Position numbers and translations under genes: made by a program. 64,000 nucleotides of DNA from Silene conica (lineage: Eukaryota > Streptophyta > Magnoliopsida > Caryophyllales > Caryophyllaceae): assembly GCA_029255685.2 (NCBI GenBank), contig CM055312.2, forward strand, positions 17,942,649-18,006,648. Direction: 5' to 3'. Position 1 is the stretch's first letter. Each line of letters opens with the position of its first letter. The notes beneath the pieces were generated by a model. The model was given only the letters and a program-made list of their open reading frames with translations, was not told where the DNA came from and made no database searches. Below are positions 34,100-48,399 of the stretch, in pieces.

Positions 34100-37000
34100 A
34101 CAAATGAAATAATGAGAACTAAAAAAATCTTAAAAGGCTTATGGATACGGTTAATTAAATTGTAAAAATATTGGAAAATTAACAAAGCACCTGAGTTACG
34201 AAGTTCTGTGCGTCGCCTATGTAAGATATCATTAGATAATAGACGCCAAATCTTCTCCCACACTAATTCCGGCTTGACTAAGCTGTTCGTTAACAATAGT
34301 GTGGCAAAGAGGTTCCTAAGATAGAACCCCGTGCCCCAATAGCTCGCTTCTTCGATGGCATCGATGTACTCTTTGTCATCACCAAGTAGACCTAGAGCGT
34401 AGCATGCTTCTTTGAAAGTCTGGTGAGGGAAACCATTGACAGTTCGAATATCCTCGTATGATTTTGGTCCTTTCACAAAGTTCAATAGGGTCCTCAAATA
34501 ATACCTCTCACCACCGCTTGGAGACATATGATACATTCTGCCGAGAGTAAATCCTTGCTTTCTTCGAGTCCATTCTTTTGTTTTTTTTCTGCCACACATA
34601 TTTGTTGGGAAACTCACAGTATGTCAATTCTCTTCCGTCGGATTTTTTTTTGTTATACTCATCCAAGCAGTGAATTTCGTTTTGCATCCGTTAGATCTCG
34701 CTACGACTTCATCTATTGGATCGTCGTCGTGAAAAACCACGTTCTGCTCATTAGGTAAATGGTAATCCAACCGTAAAACAGGTGGTGTCCTATAATGTAT
34801 GTCGAAAGCAAAAATCCTCCACACAGCTTGACATGGTGAAATGTACCGGCAATCATAATACTGTTGTATTTGATCAATCTGATTTGGATCTTGAACACTA
34901 TTGTTGCTGTGTGATGCACTAACGGTGACACGGTCATATCCTTTATTAATGTACTTGAATAAGTATTTGATTGATCTTGCCTGGTTTCACCATTCAACGT
35001 TAATGTAAGCTCTGTATTTCAACAACAGACATGGATTGTAAGGAACCACATATCCATTATGAACGGTTTTTCTGTTCTTCTCAATTGTCGGTCCATTTTC
35101 CCGTCTCTTATACAGAGGATAACCATCTCCGTCTATTGTTGTTCTTTCAATAAACCGCTTTGGGAATTTTTTAGAGCAAATTCCACCAATCATACATGGA
35201 GAATCTGGGTTAAGATCTCCACATGGACCATGAATCATTAAATCTTTGACTGCTTCATAAAGGGCTGTGTTTTCAGTAGAATCTGGAATTTCAGCGCTTA
35301 TAACCCTGTCTACATCATCCACTTCTGGGAACTTGTCATCTCGTTGTAAAAATAACAAAATATGAGCGTGAGGGAGGCCACGCTTCTGAAATTCAATAGT
35401 ATAAACAACTGCAAACACCCAAAATAAATGTTTATTTTAGTCAGTATACATTATATCTTAATAATATTCTACTTGCACATTTGTAAATGACAATAAGAAT
35501 GTTCATGTTGTCACCTGCCCTTGTTCGACCAAATATGTGGAGATCTTTGAAGTCTCTCATGAGCTCCTCGAGTTTCAGCTTAAACACTCGAGTAAGTATA
35601 TCGGGTCTATCCTCCGGCTTGAGTTGTCTTTTTTCAACGAACCTAGTTATTTCCGGCCACTTTGGGTTGCACGTAAAGGTAATAAACAGATCGGGATACC
35701 CACACCACTTACAGATGGTCATCGTGTCTTGGTATGTAACACCCCGATATTTTCCGTATTGTAAATTTAAAGATTTAATTGAATTTCAAGAATAATTTAT
35801 ATTTTATTAAATTTCGTAAATATCTTTTTGTAATAAGAATATTTCGTTTTAAAGCTTTTTAGTTTCAATTTATGTTTCGAGTTTTATAAATCTAAGTTTC
35901 GGTTTTTATTTTCGAGAAATGACATGTATGGCGGATAATTTCATGAAATGTGGTTTACTTGCATATTTTTGTCGTCCCATCTTGAGTAATAATAGACTTG
36001 AGAGGTTGTTTCCGTCTTAATTAGTCAAATCCGAGTCCATCCCGACTCATTAAATGAATTCCGAGTCATTCCCGACTCAAAACTCCCATATACTCCTAGT
36101 GTTATGTTTCATTCATTCCACACAACTCATTTACTCCCTTCATCCTCTTCAACAAACACCAAAACCCTTCACCATTGTTGGTGTTACTCAAGAACACAAA
36201 TCCACCTCTACCGCCTTCGTTCCTTGCTCAAATTCCGAGTTCTTGGTAGGTATGTTCTCCTCTTCTTCTTCTCCTTCTTCTCATGTCTTTAAAAGTTAGT
36301 ATTGTTGTGCTTTCGGAAAACCCCTTTTTTTTCTAGGGTTAGATTGTGACCCGTTTTTCCTTTTGTTCTTGAGCGAGAATGGATGTATGGACTCCAATGA
36401 AGGATTCTTTGAAGATTTGAAGAGCTTTAAAGGTAACTTTGAGAGGTTACTCGACTTTAAGTCAAAAATGGATTGTGTATGGTTGTGGTTGTTTAATTTC
36501 TGAAATTATGAGCATTGTGTTGATTGATTTCTGAAATTGGGAAGTATTGAGTTGTTTATTTATCTTCTAATCGATTGAAATAAGATTCATGGTTGATTTG
36601 GTGGTATTGAATGATAAATGCCGCTTATAGTTAATGGGTAAGTTAGTATCCGTCACATGCTTAGTTCGTCTCATCAATATAATGATTTCCAATTGATTTA
36701 ATCCGTGTTTGGGTTGATAAATGTTGCTTGTTATCGTTTAGTTACGAGTACATGTTGTCATATATACGAGAATGAATAGCGTTACGTGTTTGGTATATTG
36801 CATAGTAACTATCTTGCATTGTCGAATAAGGAACCAAGGAGCGAGCACACGGACTGAGCACGGCTGGGCAGCAGCCCGTGGGAACCGCAGGCTGCGGCCA
36901 CCCACGCAGGCCTGCGGCCTGGCCATGCGCAGGCTGCGGTATTTAGCGCAGGCTGCGGTTTAGTCTGACAGCAGCATCTTCGAAAGGCCATATCTCTCTC

Positions 37001-39304
37001 GTTTCGTATCCAAATGAGGCGTGTGACCTATTGTTGGAAAGCTAAGATCACAAGCTTTCACCTCCACTTGGCCTTGCATCAATATGAGCTTTATAACTCG
37101 AGATATAGTCGTTTGAAGTTGACCCTTGTGAAACCGAGTTTTCAATTCTTCATTTTGGCTCTTGTTTGTGTATGCCAAGGCTTCAATTCTTCCTTTTTGC
37201 TTGCTTCTCTTTACTTTGCACTTATTCCCTTGGTTAAGCTTTGCCTCTCCTTCTCCTCCTTGATATATGAATATATTATATGAGTTTCGTAAATTATACT
37301 TCCGTTGTTGTTGCATGGTTGAATGCTTAAGCCGTTTTAGTAGCTAAACTGAGGAGGAAGACCCCCCGGCCGGGCAACCGGAAGGGAAACCGGCTCCCGC
37401 TTCAAGTTAGCTTCTCAAAACTAGCTTAAGTGTTGTCTTGATTGATTTGAAGCTCACATGTTCTAAATGGGTTAGTTAACGGTTATGTTAACTGGAGTAG
37501 TAATGTCAACGGTTATGTTGTCTTACTTATATTTTGATAACGGTTATGTTACCTCAAGTTGAGTCGGGTAACGGTTATGTTACCTTGCATGTGTTTGGAG
37601 GACGGTTATGTCATTCCAAGTTGTTTTGGTGACGGTTATGTCACCTTGTTTGTGAATAGATAGCGGTGGTACGATTTGTGTATCATTGTAATGAACTAAT
37701 GCCACCCGGTTATGGGTTTTGTCTATGTTCGGGATTGGTCGGAGGTCGTGCTAATGCGCTCCCGTAGTTGGAGGTCGTGTTAATGCACTACGGTCCCCGT
37801 GTGTCGTTCGGTGTAGGTTATTACATCGAGAGGTCTGGTCAGGTCTTAGGCATATAGTCAGCGGTTACGCTATACATAGATTCGGTGTCGTGGTTATGCG
37901 TCCCGATAGCTAGTGTTGTGGTTATGCGATCTAGCGGTCAGTGGTAACGGTTATGTTCCCTGACGGCGTTCATTCTATTCTTGTATGTTCTGTGATTGGC
38001 CATGCCATCTAGTGTTGGCCTCTGAGTCAATTACTTGCTTGTTTTTTGTGTGAATGAACATGCCATCAAGTGTTGGCCGCTGAGTCATTCACTTGAGTTA
38101 ATTATCCGTTTGATATAGTTCACATGATGACCGTGTTTGTAGTTCACATGTTGGTTCATGCTTGATCATGCTTGTCATATTTGAATATGTCATATTTGAG
38201 TATTTATCTTGGTATATGCATGTTCATATGTATACGTTGTGTTGTATTACCGTTTACGTGTTTTCTGACAAAAAGTGGCTGGGAGAACCTCGAGTTACTC
38301 CCCACTGACTGTGGCGTACATGTTTCATGTATGTAGGTTGGTGCTGTTTGGGGAAGACGTGTGGCTAGCGAGCATTGTTGATTAGTCGACAAATTACCTA
38401 TTTACGTTTAGCTTAGATTTAATTCTGTTGCTATCGAGGGATACCTTATCCCTTGTAAACTTTCATTTATCTTGTATAAGTTATACTTTTTCTTTAGTTT
38501 TAAACCTTCCGCATGTTATTTCTGATATTCCGCGATTAAGTTTATTTATATATGTCGAAAGCTTTTAAAATACCGTATTTTCCGCTGCAAGTTGCTTGTT
38601 TATTTTTATGTGATATCGCGGGGTGTCACATGGTAGGTTTCTCTCATGTAACCTTTACCCCCTAAGAATGATGAGCGTACAATATAACGAACATTGGTTG
38701 AGGAAGGGTCAGTTTGTCCTATAGCAGCAGCATTTGCTAGATTTTTGAATTTTTCCGATCGCAACTTAAGTTGGTTAAAACGGATGTATTTTAATCGTTG
38801 TGATTCTATCATTGTGTATGCGTCCACAAGAAACTGTTGAAATAATTTACCTGCCATTAATATTATTGAAGCTTCTAGGTGTGCTAACCTGTCTTGAATA
38901 CGAAAAGCAAACCATTCCCTCAACGTTAGCTGATCTCGTGAGTTTGATGGATTGCTAGATGAAGCAATGGATCGTTGACTATGAGGGATCCCAAGTCTGT
39001 GCCAATCCTCTCCACGTGCAAAAAGAAGAGGATACTGCAATGCTAAATAAGAAGCATGCAACTCTGATATATGTTGTAGTCTGCCACTCCGTTCCTCAAC
39101 TATGATGTCCCTACTATCAATTGTGTTCTCAATATCTCCAACGATAAGGGCTGCCACCTCCGAGACTATTAGTAAATTATATGTTCTCCCATCCGTTTGT
39201 CGTCCGCTAATGCGCCTCAACTTCATATGTCCAGCCACGCCTTCTTTAAGCCTATCTCTGGCCATTCTAAACGATTGTGCCAATGGATTGTGACGATCAA
39301 TCAT
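34100..39304 (-). pseudogene. Helitron Rep (HUH) domain, interrupted by a solo LTR
   Basis: The replication initiator half. Upstream block 39304-38636: DRHNPLAQSFRMARDRL, LHASYLALQYPLLFARGEDWH, LREWFAFRIQDR, FQQFLVDAYTMIESQRLKYI (the Helitron-like N domain). Then the solo LTR with its 5-bp duplication. Downstream block 35729-34200: CKWCGYPDLFITFTCNPKWPE, the HUH motif in GLPHAHILLFL (about 35350-35380), then the two-tyrosine motif YLFKYINKGYDRV (about 34930-34970), CQAVWRIFAFDIH, and YYLRTLLNFVKGPKSYEDI. The protein would nick and join single strands at the Helitron ends. Several small shifts lie between blocks; some may be introns. Confidence 0.84.
35735..38630. mobile_element. Solo LTR, 2.9 kb, probably Ty3-type (fossil)
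   Basis: It is bounded by TGTAACACCCCGATA and TATCGCGGGGTGTCACA, which are nearly inverted copies. An exact 5-bp duplication TGGTA flanks it (35730-35734 and 38631-38635). There is no internal region, so it is a solo LTR left by recombination between two LTRs. Inside are a GC-rich GCAGGCTGCGG array (about 36880-36960) and many short GGTTATGT variants (about 37470-37960). It lies inside the Rep domain of the Helitron, so it arrived later. Age cannot be read from one LTR. Confidence 0.85.
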
Positions 39305-40755
39305 TTATTTTAGCTCGGTCAGTCCATCATCAAATTGTTCGGGATTAGTCGAACTGCAATTACAATTATTAGTTAAATTCTAGATTATCATTCAGAAGTA
39401 TGATGAACAAAAGAATAAAAACATATCATAGAACTCACCTTAACGCATTCTTCCTGTGGGCTAACTCCTCTTCTGTGTCGTAAATATAAAGTGGCAAAAT
39501 TTAGGTGGTCCTGAATCAGTTGGAAGTAAACTTCCAATGAAATGCGCATTCTGCCCCCCAATTCTGAAAGTGTAAGGCCCTCTACCTTGGTTAACCAAAT
39601 GATCTATTTTCCCACCCATTGACGTAAAAGAGAACATATTATTGTATGCTCGTATGTTTTCAATGAAATGTCTACTTTTTGGATGTCTTCGCATCAAAAG
39701 TTCCTCCAACAACTTGGGTGGATCTTTCATCAAAGGGAGCTCTACTACTCCATTTTTGCAACACATAGTAAAAGAAGGAACCTTAGGCTTCCTATCCATC
39801 CGATCTCTTTCACCATACCACATTTGAGCTCCACATTTAGTACATGTGTAATTTGGATCTCCGATATCATGGTATCCTTCGAGTTCTGTCAATTTATTCT
39901 CAAGTTAAATAACATAAAACATCAGATTAAACCACATTATTTGGCAATATTTGAATAACGATTAAAGTCATGAAACTATTGAGAAAATAAGACCTTCAAT
40001 CGTTTCAACTGCATTTGTTCTGCCAGTGGTCGCTTCCACTGCATTTGTTCTGCCAGTGTTCGCTTCATACATCGCTGAAAGATTTCTTGCCAAAGCTCGG
40101 ATTATATCTTGTCTAGGATAACTTGATTGAACTCTTGTTTGAGGAGTAATCATTTCGGCTTTGTCAGAGCTACACATACCATGCTCTGAACTTGAACCTC
40201 CGCTATTATCTACACTTTTACCCAAAAAAGTGTTAAGTATATAAAACACGTTATTCATGTTCTATGTAATATGTAGTACATGTTTCGTATTTATTTTGTC
40301 AGCGGTATTAATTGAACATGTTAAGAAATAGCACTAAATAATTTCAAATAATGTTGACACGGTAACTAATATTTTGTTTTGTGAATATCAACAGGTAATG
40401 ATGGATTAATACCAATTGTGATGGTGCTCAACGATGTTTTTGGCGTCCTGATGGAAGTCATTCTAGCCAACCTATTCTGAGATAAGATAACCTTTCTCTT
40501 CTGCCTTGCCAATTTTGCATACCAATGTTGGTGGAAAATTTTTTCATTATGTGACGTACCACCTTCATTCCTTTCGGTAGATCTCTTGCGAGACAATTTT
40601 AGTTTATGTTGTTTCCTTGCAGTTTGTGCCATCAAATAGTCATTTACACTTTTTTTCAATAGAGTACCTATGAAGCAGTTTGTTTATGTAAAACTATTAT
40701 ATTAATAAAAATTTCAGTAAATATGTGTAAGATTTTATAAATATGGAATTATAAC

Positions 40756-41754
40756 TGTGGGGAATATAACGCGTATTCACCCTAAATTTGCAGGATTATA
40801 ATGAAATATGCAATTGTGAATATCGTCATAAGATTAAAAACATGAGAAAAGAAGTACAACCTTTAGTCCTCGCGCAAAAGGCCTAAGAACAGGAATTAAT
40901 GCAAATTCCCTCCTATAACTTGCACCCAAGACTTAGTTTGAGACGAGGCCGCGTGTGCTAGAAATCCTCTCCAATTGCCTTGCAATATAGGGAGAGCCCT
41001 TGAGGTTTTAGATGTGAGATCTGAGGTTTTGGGAGAAGAATGCTCTCAAACCCTAATTTTACCCTGAGATTATTTTACAGTGCAACAAGAGTTGTTGATA
41101 TAAGGAGAAGGACTCTCCTTATATACTACACATGGCCGGCCGAAATTGGACATAGGGTAGGAGTGGGCTTTCCACTCTTACCTTATTCTAATTCGTGATT
41201 CGACCCATTTAGCTTTAAGTTGTTCGCGGTATTTTTAATTATAAATCGTAACATGTTATCAGATATTAATACAGTCGATATATTAAGAACGGTCTGATAA
41301 AATACGATATTGTATAATTACCCAAATTAATATAACTGTTTATATTAATACGCGAATACAATATTTAATTAAATATAACCGTTTATATTTAATTTACGAA
41401 TTAATCATGTAATCCGTATTAGCTAAAATTATTTAATCCGTATTAAATAATAATCTCAACATCTTATTGACTAATTTAATAGTCAATACCTCTGACTAAC
41501 TGTTTAGTCATATCCGGCAAAATGTGACTGTATTTTCATACCTTCACATCTCTCAAACGTGTCCTATAGGTGTGACGTATAGGGACCAGTTGACCACCGC
41601 CATCTGTATGACAATAACGTCAAACTTATCTAGCAAGCCAACCGTTATTGATAAACGTGGATCAACTGGTAATAATACAGAAGTATGCCCTTGTGATCCT
41701 TAAAGAGATTTAATAAGTCATTGTACTTAATTGTCAAGGACACCAGCCCCAACA
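40756..41754 (-). repeat. 3' LTR of the young copia element
   Basis: 999 bp, TG…CA on both strands (TGTTGGGGCTGG … TATTCCCCACA on the element strand). Same length as its partner and two differences seen. Confidence 0.93.
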
Positions 41755-42616
41755 ATCTCCCACTTGTCCGTACAAGGGTATGTTCAATGACGTTATCACA
41801 CTACTTGTGGAGGACACAATCTCCAACAAACTCCCACTTGTCCGTAAAAGTGTAGGTGCGATAACCGAATCTCATATCCTTTTAAAATTTCTCCCACTCA
41901 ATGTAAGACAATTTGCAAATCCGCATTCGCAAAGGTCGTATCTCACAAGCGATCTGTATCAAGAGTGGTTTCCCCGACTAGAGAGTAACTTAACTGATAA
42001 AACGAATTTGTATTCGAGCATGGCCATGCATTTCAGTTACTACTCCTCGAGTGGCCCTGAGAAATGATAAAATCCTGATAAGGGTTTGGATATTTCCCTC
42101 AACTCGAATCCTGCCGATATCGCCCAGCATGAAATAACCCAGAAAAAATCCTCTTGGCCCCTGTTACGGTGACCGTGGGAAAGAAACCAAAGTTACCCAA
42201 AATCTGTCTTAATCTCAAGAAACAGTTGAAAGTCAAAAGACTCGACTCTAAGGAACACTATGGAGGTCCTATCCACGACCTGGCACCCAATGTTATAAAA
42301 CATTTAGGACTCCATAACGATGTCACGGGGTGTCCTACGAGATATCCGTATAACTCGCCTTTGTGATTGGTCAGTCATCCACGTGACTTATGGCTCGTTG
42401 AACCCACCATCAACCAACGTCACAAAATGATTACCTGAGTTATCAGCTCAAGTGGGTAATCAAGGACCAAAACGATGTAATGTTAATCAGTTCACTTTGT
42501 GGTGTTCAAAATTGGCGTACAATTCCACATGAGAAACAAAACATTTTATATCATAACAATAAGGTTGAATAGAGTACACGAGAAAATGAATTATTACATG
42601 AATTCATAAAAGAGTA

Positions 42617-45600
42617 CTACAACTTAGGAACACATCCAATTCCCATGGAATGAAGGTGCCCTTCATGCTTATCACGTGGTAATGCTTTTGTGAGAGGATC
42701 AGCTATGTTGTCATCCGTAGCGATCTTTTCAATAAAAATCTCCTTTTGCTCCACGTAATCTCTGATTAGATGAGCTTTCCGTTGTACATGCCTAGCCTTG
42801 CTGCTAGACTTATGCTCCTTAGCTTGGAAGATGGCACCGCTATTGTCACAATAGACGGTGATTGGGTCATTCGAACTAGGCACTACTGATAGTCCTTGTA
42901 AGAATTGACGCATCCATATTGCTTCCTTAGCTGCTTCTGAGGCGGCATAGTACTCGGACTCAGTCGTAGAATCTGCTGTAACACTCTGTTTAGAACTTTT
43001 CCAGCTGACAGCGGCGCCATTAAGAGTAAAAACGAATCCAGACTGAGATTTTGAGTCATCTCGATCCGTTTGGAAGCTAGCATCTGCGTAACCCGTGGCG
43101 CAGAGCGTTGAGTCGCCTCCATAAGTCAATCCCCAATCTTTAGTCCTCCGTAGGTACTTAAGAATGTTTTTCACGGCCATCCAGTGTTGTTCACCTGGTT
43201 GAGCTTGGAATCGACTTGTCATACTCAATGCATATGCAACGTCAGGACGTGTGCATATCATGGCATACATGATCGATCCTATGGCCGAAGCATAAGGAAT
43301 CCGACTCATGCGCTCTTTCTCTTCCACTGACTTAGCTTCTTGAGACTTGCTCAAGTGAAGCCCAGGAGTCATAGGAAGGAACCCCTTCTTGGAGTTCGTC
43401 ATGCTGAATCTCTCTAGAATCTTCTCAATATAAGACTCCTGACTGAGAGACAACATCCGTCGTGATCTATCCCTGTAGATACGGATGCCCAAAATTCTTT
43501 GTGCCTCTCCCAGATCTTTCATCTGGAAGTGGTTTTTCAACCATGCTTTAACCGAAGATAAGAGAGGTATGTCATTCCCAATCAAGAGTATGTCATCGAC
43601 ATACAGTACTAGGAATACAATCTTACTCCCACTCGACTTGATATAGAGACATGGTTCCTCGACTGATCAAATGAACCCATTCTCTTTTATCACTTGGTCG
43701 AAGCGATGATTCCAACTCCGCGATGCTTGCTTAAGTCCATAGATGGAACGCTTAAGCTTGCAAACTTTCTTAGGATGTGCTGGATCGATAAAACCCTCGG
43801 GTTGTACCATGTACAACTCTTCCTCCAAATAACTGTTTAAGAAGGCGATTTTAACGTCCATTTGCCATATTTCATAGTCATGAAATGCGGCGATCGCTAA
43901 GATAATCCGAATGGAACGTAGCATGACTACGGGTGCAAAGATCTCATCGTAGTGCAAGCCTGGCACTTGGGTGAAACCTTTAGCAACTAGTCTAGCCTTA
44001 TGGATATCTTGTTGTCCTTCCACGGCATGCTTTATCTTGTAAAGCCATTTGCATTGAAGGGGACGTACCTTTGCAGGTAGGTCCACAAGATCCCACACGT
44101 TGTTCTCATACATGGAGTCCATCTCGGATTGCATGGCTTCTAGCCATAGCTTTGAGTCATAACTGGTCATGGCACCTTTATAGGTTGTGGGTTCATTACC
44201 CTCTAGGAGTAAGACGTCATCTGTATCGTGTTCCTCGACCATACCAATGTATCTGTCCGGTGGAATAGAGACTCTTCCCGACCTCCTAGGTTCCTCAGGG
44301 ATATCTACCGCAGCCTCGGTTGAAGGTACTGTTTCCTCCAATGGTTGCTCGGTAGTTGGTTCTTGAACCTCCGATAACTCGAAGGTTCTATTACTCGACT
44401 TGTTCTCGAGAAATTCTTTCTCTAAGAACGTCGCACTAGCCGCAACAAAAACACGTTGTTCGGTAGGCGAGTAGAAGTAATGACCAAACGTTCCCTTTGG
44501 ATAGCCTATAAAGTATGTCTTGACCGATCGCGGGCCGAGCTTATCCTCGTGTCTCCACTTGACATAAGCCTCGCAGCCCCAAACCCGAATAAAGGACAAG
44601 TTAGGGACCGTTCCCTTCCATAACTCGAATGGAGTCTTGTCAACAGCTTTAGACGGACTTCGGTTAAGTATTAGAGCGGCCGACAAAAGAGCATAGCCCC
44701 ACAATGAATCAGGCACAACGGTGTGACTCATCATGGATCGAACCATATCAAGTAAAGTTCGATTTCTCCGTTCGGACACACCATTTAATTGTGGTGTTCC
44801 AGGTGGAGTCAACTGTAGCACGATCCCACAGTCTTTAAGGTGTTGATCAAACTCGCGTGAAAGATACTCACCACCACGATCCGAGCGTAGTGCTTTAATC
44901 TTTCTACCCAGCTGGTTCTGTACCCGATTCTGGTATTCTTTGAACTTGTCAAAGGATTCACTTTTGTGCTTCATTAAGTAGACATAGCCATATCTACTCA
45001 AATCATCCGTGAAAGTGATGAAATACCTATAGCCATCTCGTGCGTTGATCGACATAGGGCCACATACGTCCGTATGTATGAGTCCTAATAGGTCGGCAGC
45101 GTGCATTCCAACACCTTTGAAGGAAATACGAGTCATTTTGCCGATGAGACATGATTCACACGTGCCATATGATTCGAAATCAAAGGGCGAAATAGCTCCA
45201 TTCTGTATGAGCTGTTTTACGCGTTTCTCATTTATGTGTCCCATACGACAATGCCATAGGTAAGTTTGATCTTTGTCACCTACCTTTATTCTTTTATTAT
45301 TCACATGTAATATCTCGGTGGTTTGATCTAAAACATAAATTCCATTCATGGAAACTGCCTTGCCATAAATCATATTGTGTAAGGAGAAAATACAGCTATT
45401 ATTCTCTATTACAAATGAAAAGCCGAGTTTGTCAAGTGCAGAAACTGAAATAATGTTTTTGGATAAACTAGGAACATAATAACAGTTATATAAAAATAAC
45501 TCGAATCCACTTGGAAGCTGGATTACGTATGTTCCCTTCGAGACTGCAGCCACACGTGCTCCATTCCCGACACGCAGGTCCACCTCACCCTTGGTTAGGG

Positions 45601-46648
45601 GTTCATGGTTTCGGAGGCCCTGCACATGATTACATAGATGAGAACCACAACCAGTATCAAGTACCCAAGTTTCGCAACTTGCATGGTTAATCTCAATCAT
45701 GTGAATAAAAGAAGAAGAAGACATACCAACAGGAGTAACACGGCCTGCTTTAATGTCCTCGCGATACACGGGGCATGAGCGCCTCCAATGCCCAGTCTTG
45801 TGGCAATGGTGACATTCCATGCTTGTATCCTTGCTCTTTGTCTTGCCTTGTGAGTTACTCGACTCACCAGGCCCACTCTTAGCAAATCCTGGTTTCTTGA
45901 ACCTGGGCCTACCTACCGCTAGGTCGCCCTGAGCTTTAGCCTTCCCTTTACCTTTTCCCTTACTTGAGATCATGAGAACATCCTGCTTTAGACTCCCACT
46001 CAACTATAGATCCTTCTCAGTCTGTACGAGAAGGGAGTGGAGCTCATGGGGAGTCTTCTTCATGTCGTTCATGTAGTAGTTGGCCCTAAAGAGGGCGAAC
46101 CCATCATGAAGCGAAGGAAGCATGCGATCAACGATGATGTTCTCACTGATCTTGCAGTTTAGGGTCTCCAGTTTCTCGATATTCTCAATCATGTTGAGAA
46201 TGTGTGGGCTAACAGCTTGGCCCTTCTGGAGTTTCGCCTCAAAGAAGCGACAGGTATGCTCATAAGAAACGATTCTCGGAGCCTTGGAGAATTCGTTAGT
46301 GAGCGTGGTGAAAATCTTGTTTGCACCATGGGTTATGAAGCGTCTTTGCAAATTAGATTCCATTGCATAGATGAGTACGTTCTTTATCGCACCCGCTTCC
46401 ATGACGAAGTCGCTATGAGCGCGAACATCGTTGGCTCTAGCTCCAGTTCCTGGGTGTGCCGGAATGGGCTTAGTTAAAAACTTAAGCTTTCCGTCAGCAA
46501 TGGCAGCATTCCGTAGTGCTGCCTCCCAGTCAGAGAAGTTTGACCCATCATTCCTCAGTCTAGTTGACTGATTCATGGAGTCCATGAAGGCTTTTAGCCA
46601 GGATTCACGTGCTAGCTTGGCACTTGGCATTGGGTCTTCACCAGCCAT
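42617..46648 (-). pseudogene. Copia gag-pol coding block (fossil)
   Basis: Parts in order: gag (about 46.65-46.0 kb); CCHC knuckle CHHCHKTGHWRRSC; aspartic protease with DTGCGSHLC; integrase with HCRMGH, the DDE region and GVSERRNRTLLD; reverse transcriptase with YGLKQASRSWN and YVDD; RNase H with TGYADASFQTD, TTESEYYAASEAAKEA and VYCDNSGAI. The block as a whole is almost open, with about two breaks. Order and motifs are those of Ty1/copia. Confidence 0.9.
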
Positions 46649-48399
46649 TTTAGTTTTACAGCAGTTTTAATGAACGTGTTCTACACTGAAAGAAGATAAA
46701 ACAAAACCATATAAGCAACTTATTGTTGTGATTTAAGTCTATATTAAATTGAATTTAAACTCGTAGACTCATGCATTTATATAATTGATCTCCCTCAAGA
46801 ATTATATAAACGATCCCAAGACTCAATTTCCGTATATTGATAAGCCCACAGTTTGGCTAATTCCAATCGTTGGAACTCTTGGTCGATAGATTTCCGTAAA
46901 TCCTATCTATTAGTCCATCTCAGTCACTGGAATATTATCGAGTGACCATGATGTTGAGATAAAATAAATCATCTGTTCCCACTTACCCGACGTAGAAGGG
47001 GTCATATTATGCCTACCGACGAAGAAGGGATTCATGGGAGGCTGATTTATAAAGACTAATCTCAATTTTTGGTTATACGAGGAAGACCCCATCAACTCTT
47101 ATTCATCCATATTTAAGTGAACTAAAAACTAGCATTTGCGTGAATGAATTAAATAAAGTGATGGCTTTTAAATTGACATGTGACATCTGTATTGTCACAG
47201 AAAACTAACGCGTGACCTCTACATGAGTCAGTTTTCAGGCATGATATAGGTGGTTTGGTTTTTAGGCGGAATATGATGCAAGCTATTATCGATGAAAGCG
47301 TAAAGATAAATGCAATAAACGTAAATAAAAGTCCTAGTGTGGCCTATCCTACCAAAATAAACATAAAACAACTTGGAATCCACCGTTGGACCCTAGAAGC
47401 TTGTCTTGATGTTCTATCTTGGTCCTTGCAGCGGGAGTGAGCATCCGGTCTCCGTCTTGTCTTTGGTCTTCACAAAATTACTAATTTAAATTACAAAAGT
47501 AATCCTAGATACATTCTAATTTAAATACAAAAGTAATTACATGGCAAAAACCCAAAACGGAGATTCAAGATCTCAAAATTACAAGCAAGATCGTGTCCCA
47601 TCATTACGGTAACACAATCTTCTAAGGCCACACTAAGTTACAACCGTTTGCAAAAATTAAATACGTTATTGAAAGCATTCAAGGCATTCACAAGACGATA
47701 AATAAAATGCATCAACTAAATAAAATTTATACATGACATAATACTGTTATTATGATTAATAAATTTATACCAAACCACCTTTTAAGATTAAAATTATGTG
47801 ACTATACCGCTTTAATCACCAATTTTAATAGACATATAATCCATTATTTTAAACTGTTTTAAAACAATATGTATCAAACGAGGGTGAACCGTTTCACTAA
47901 ATAATATACTATTTCCGTATACAGTATATTATTTTAAGCCATGTGAAAATAAGAAACAAGTTATTTTCGAAAATAAACACCCCGAAACGAGAGCACTCGA
48001 TCGAGTAACAGGGGCACTCGATCGAGTGTCAGGGTCACTCGATCGAGTGCAGCAGGGCTCGATCGAGTGGCTCGTAAAAACTGCAAATCGCTGCACTTTT
48101 AAATTAAAACGGGTTTATAACATGGATTTAAAACGTGTAAATCATAAATAAACAACAACAAAAGATTCACATATTGCTAAAAATATCGATTAATTAACAA
48201 TATGCAAATTATAATCGAAAAACAAGATCGATTTCTCACAAAAAAAAAACTCACGCACGGGGCCTGGTACGAGGGCACTCGATCGAGTGCAACAGGGACT
48301 CGATCGAGTGCCTAGGCAGATTGCACGGTTTTCTCAAAATTTTGATTTTATGAAAGACACAATTGTAAAATTTTCATGGCCTAAGTCTCTGATACCACT
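46649..48399 (-). other. Copia leader with CACTCGATCGAGTG palindromes
   Basis: Untranslated leader between primer site and gag. The palindrome CACTCGATCGAGTG, or a one-ended form of it, occurs six times: four near 47995-48070 and two near 48278-48312. The function is unknown. No gene is seen. Confidence 0.75.

Noticed and set aside
36054-37316. Several frames of 60-118 aa on both strands
   Set aside because: All lie in the solo LTR and overlap each other; no domain.
37470-37960. Regularly spaced GGTTATGT repeats, array-like
   Set aside because: Units are degenerate and unevenly spaced, and the setting is a plant LTR; not a CRISPR array.
47990-48315. Palindromes with short spacers considered as a CRISPR-like or attachment array
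   Set aside because: Spacers are uneven and near-repeats of one another, and the stretch belongs to a copia leader.
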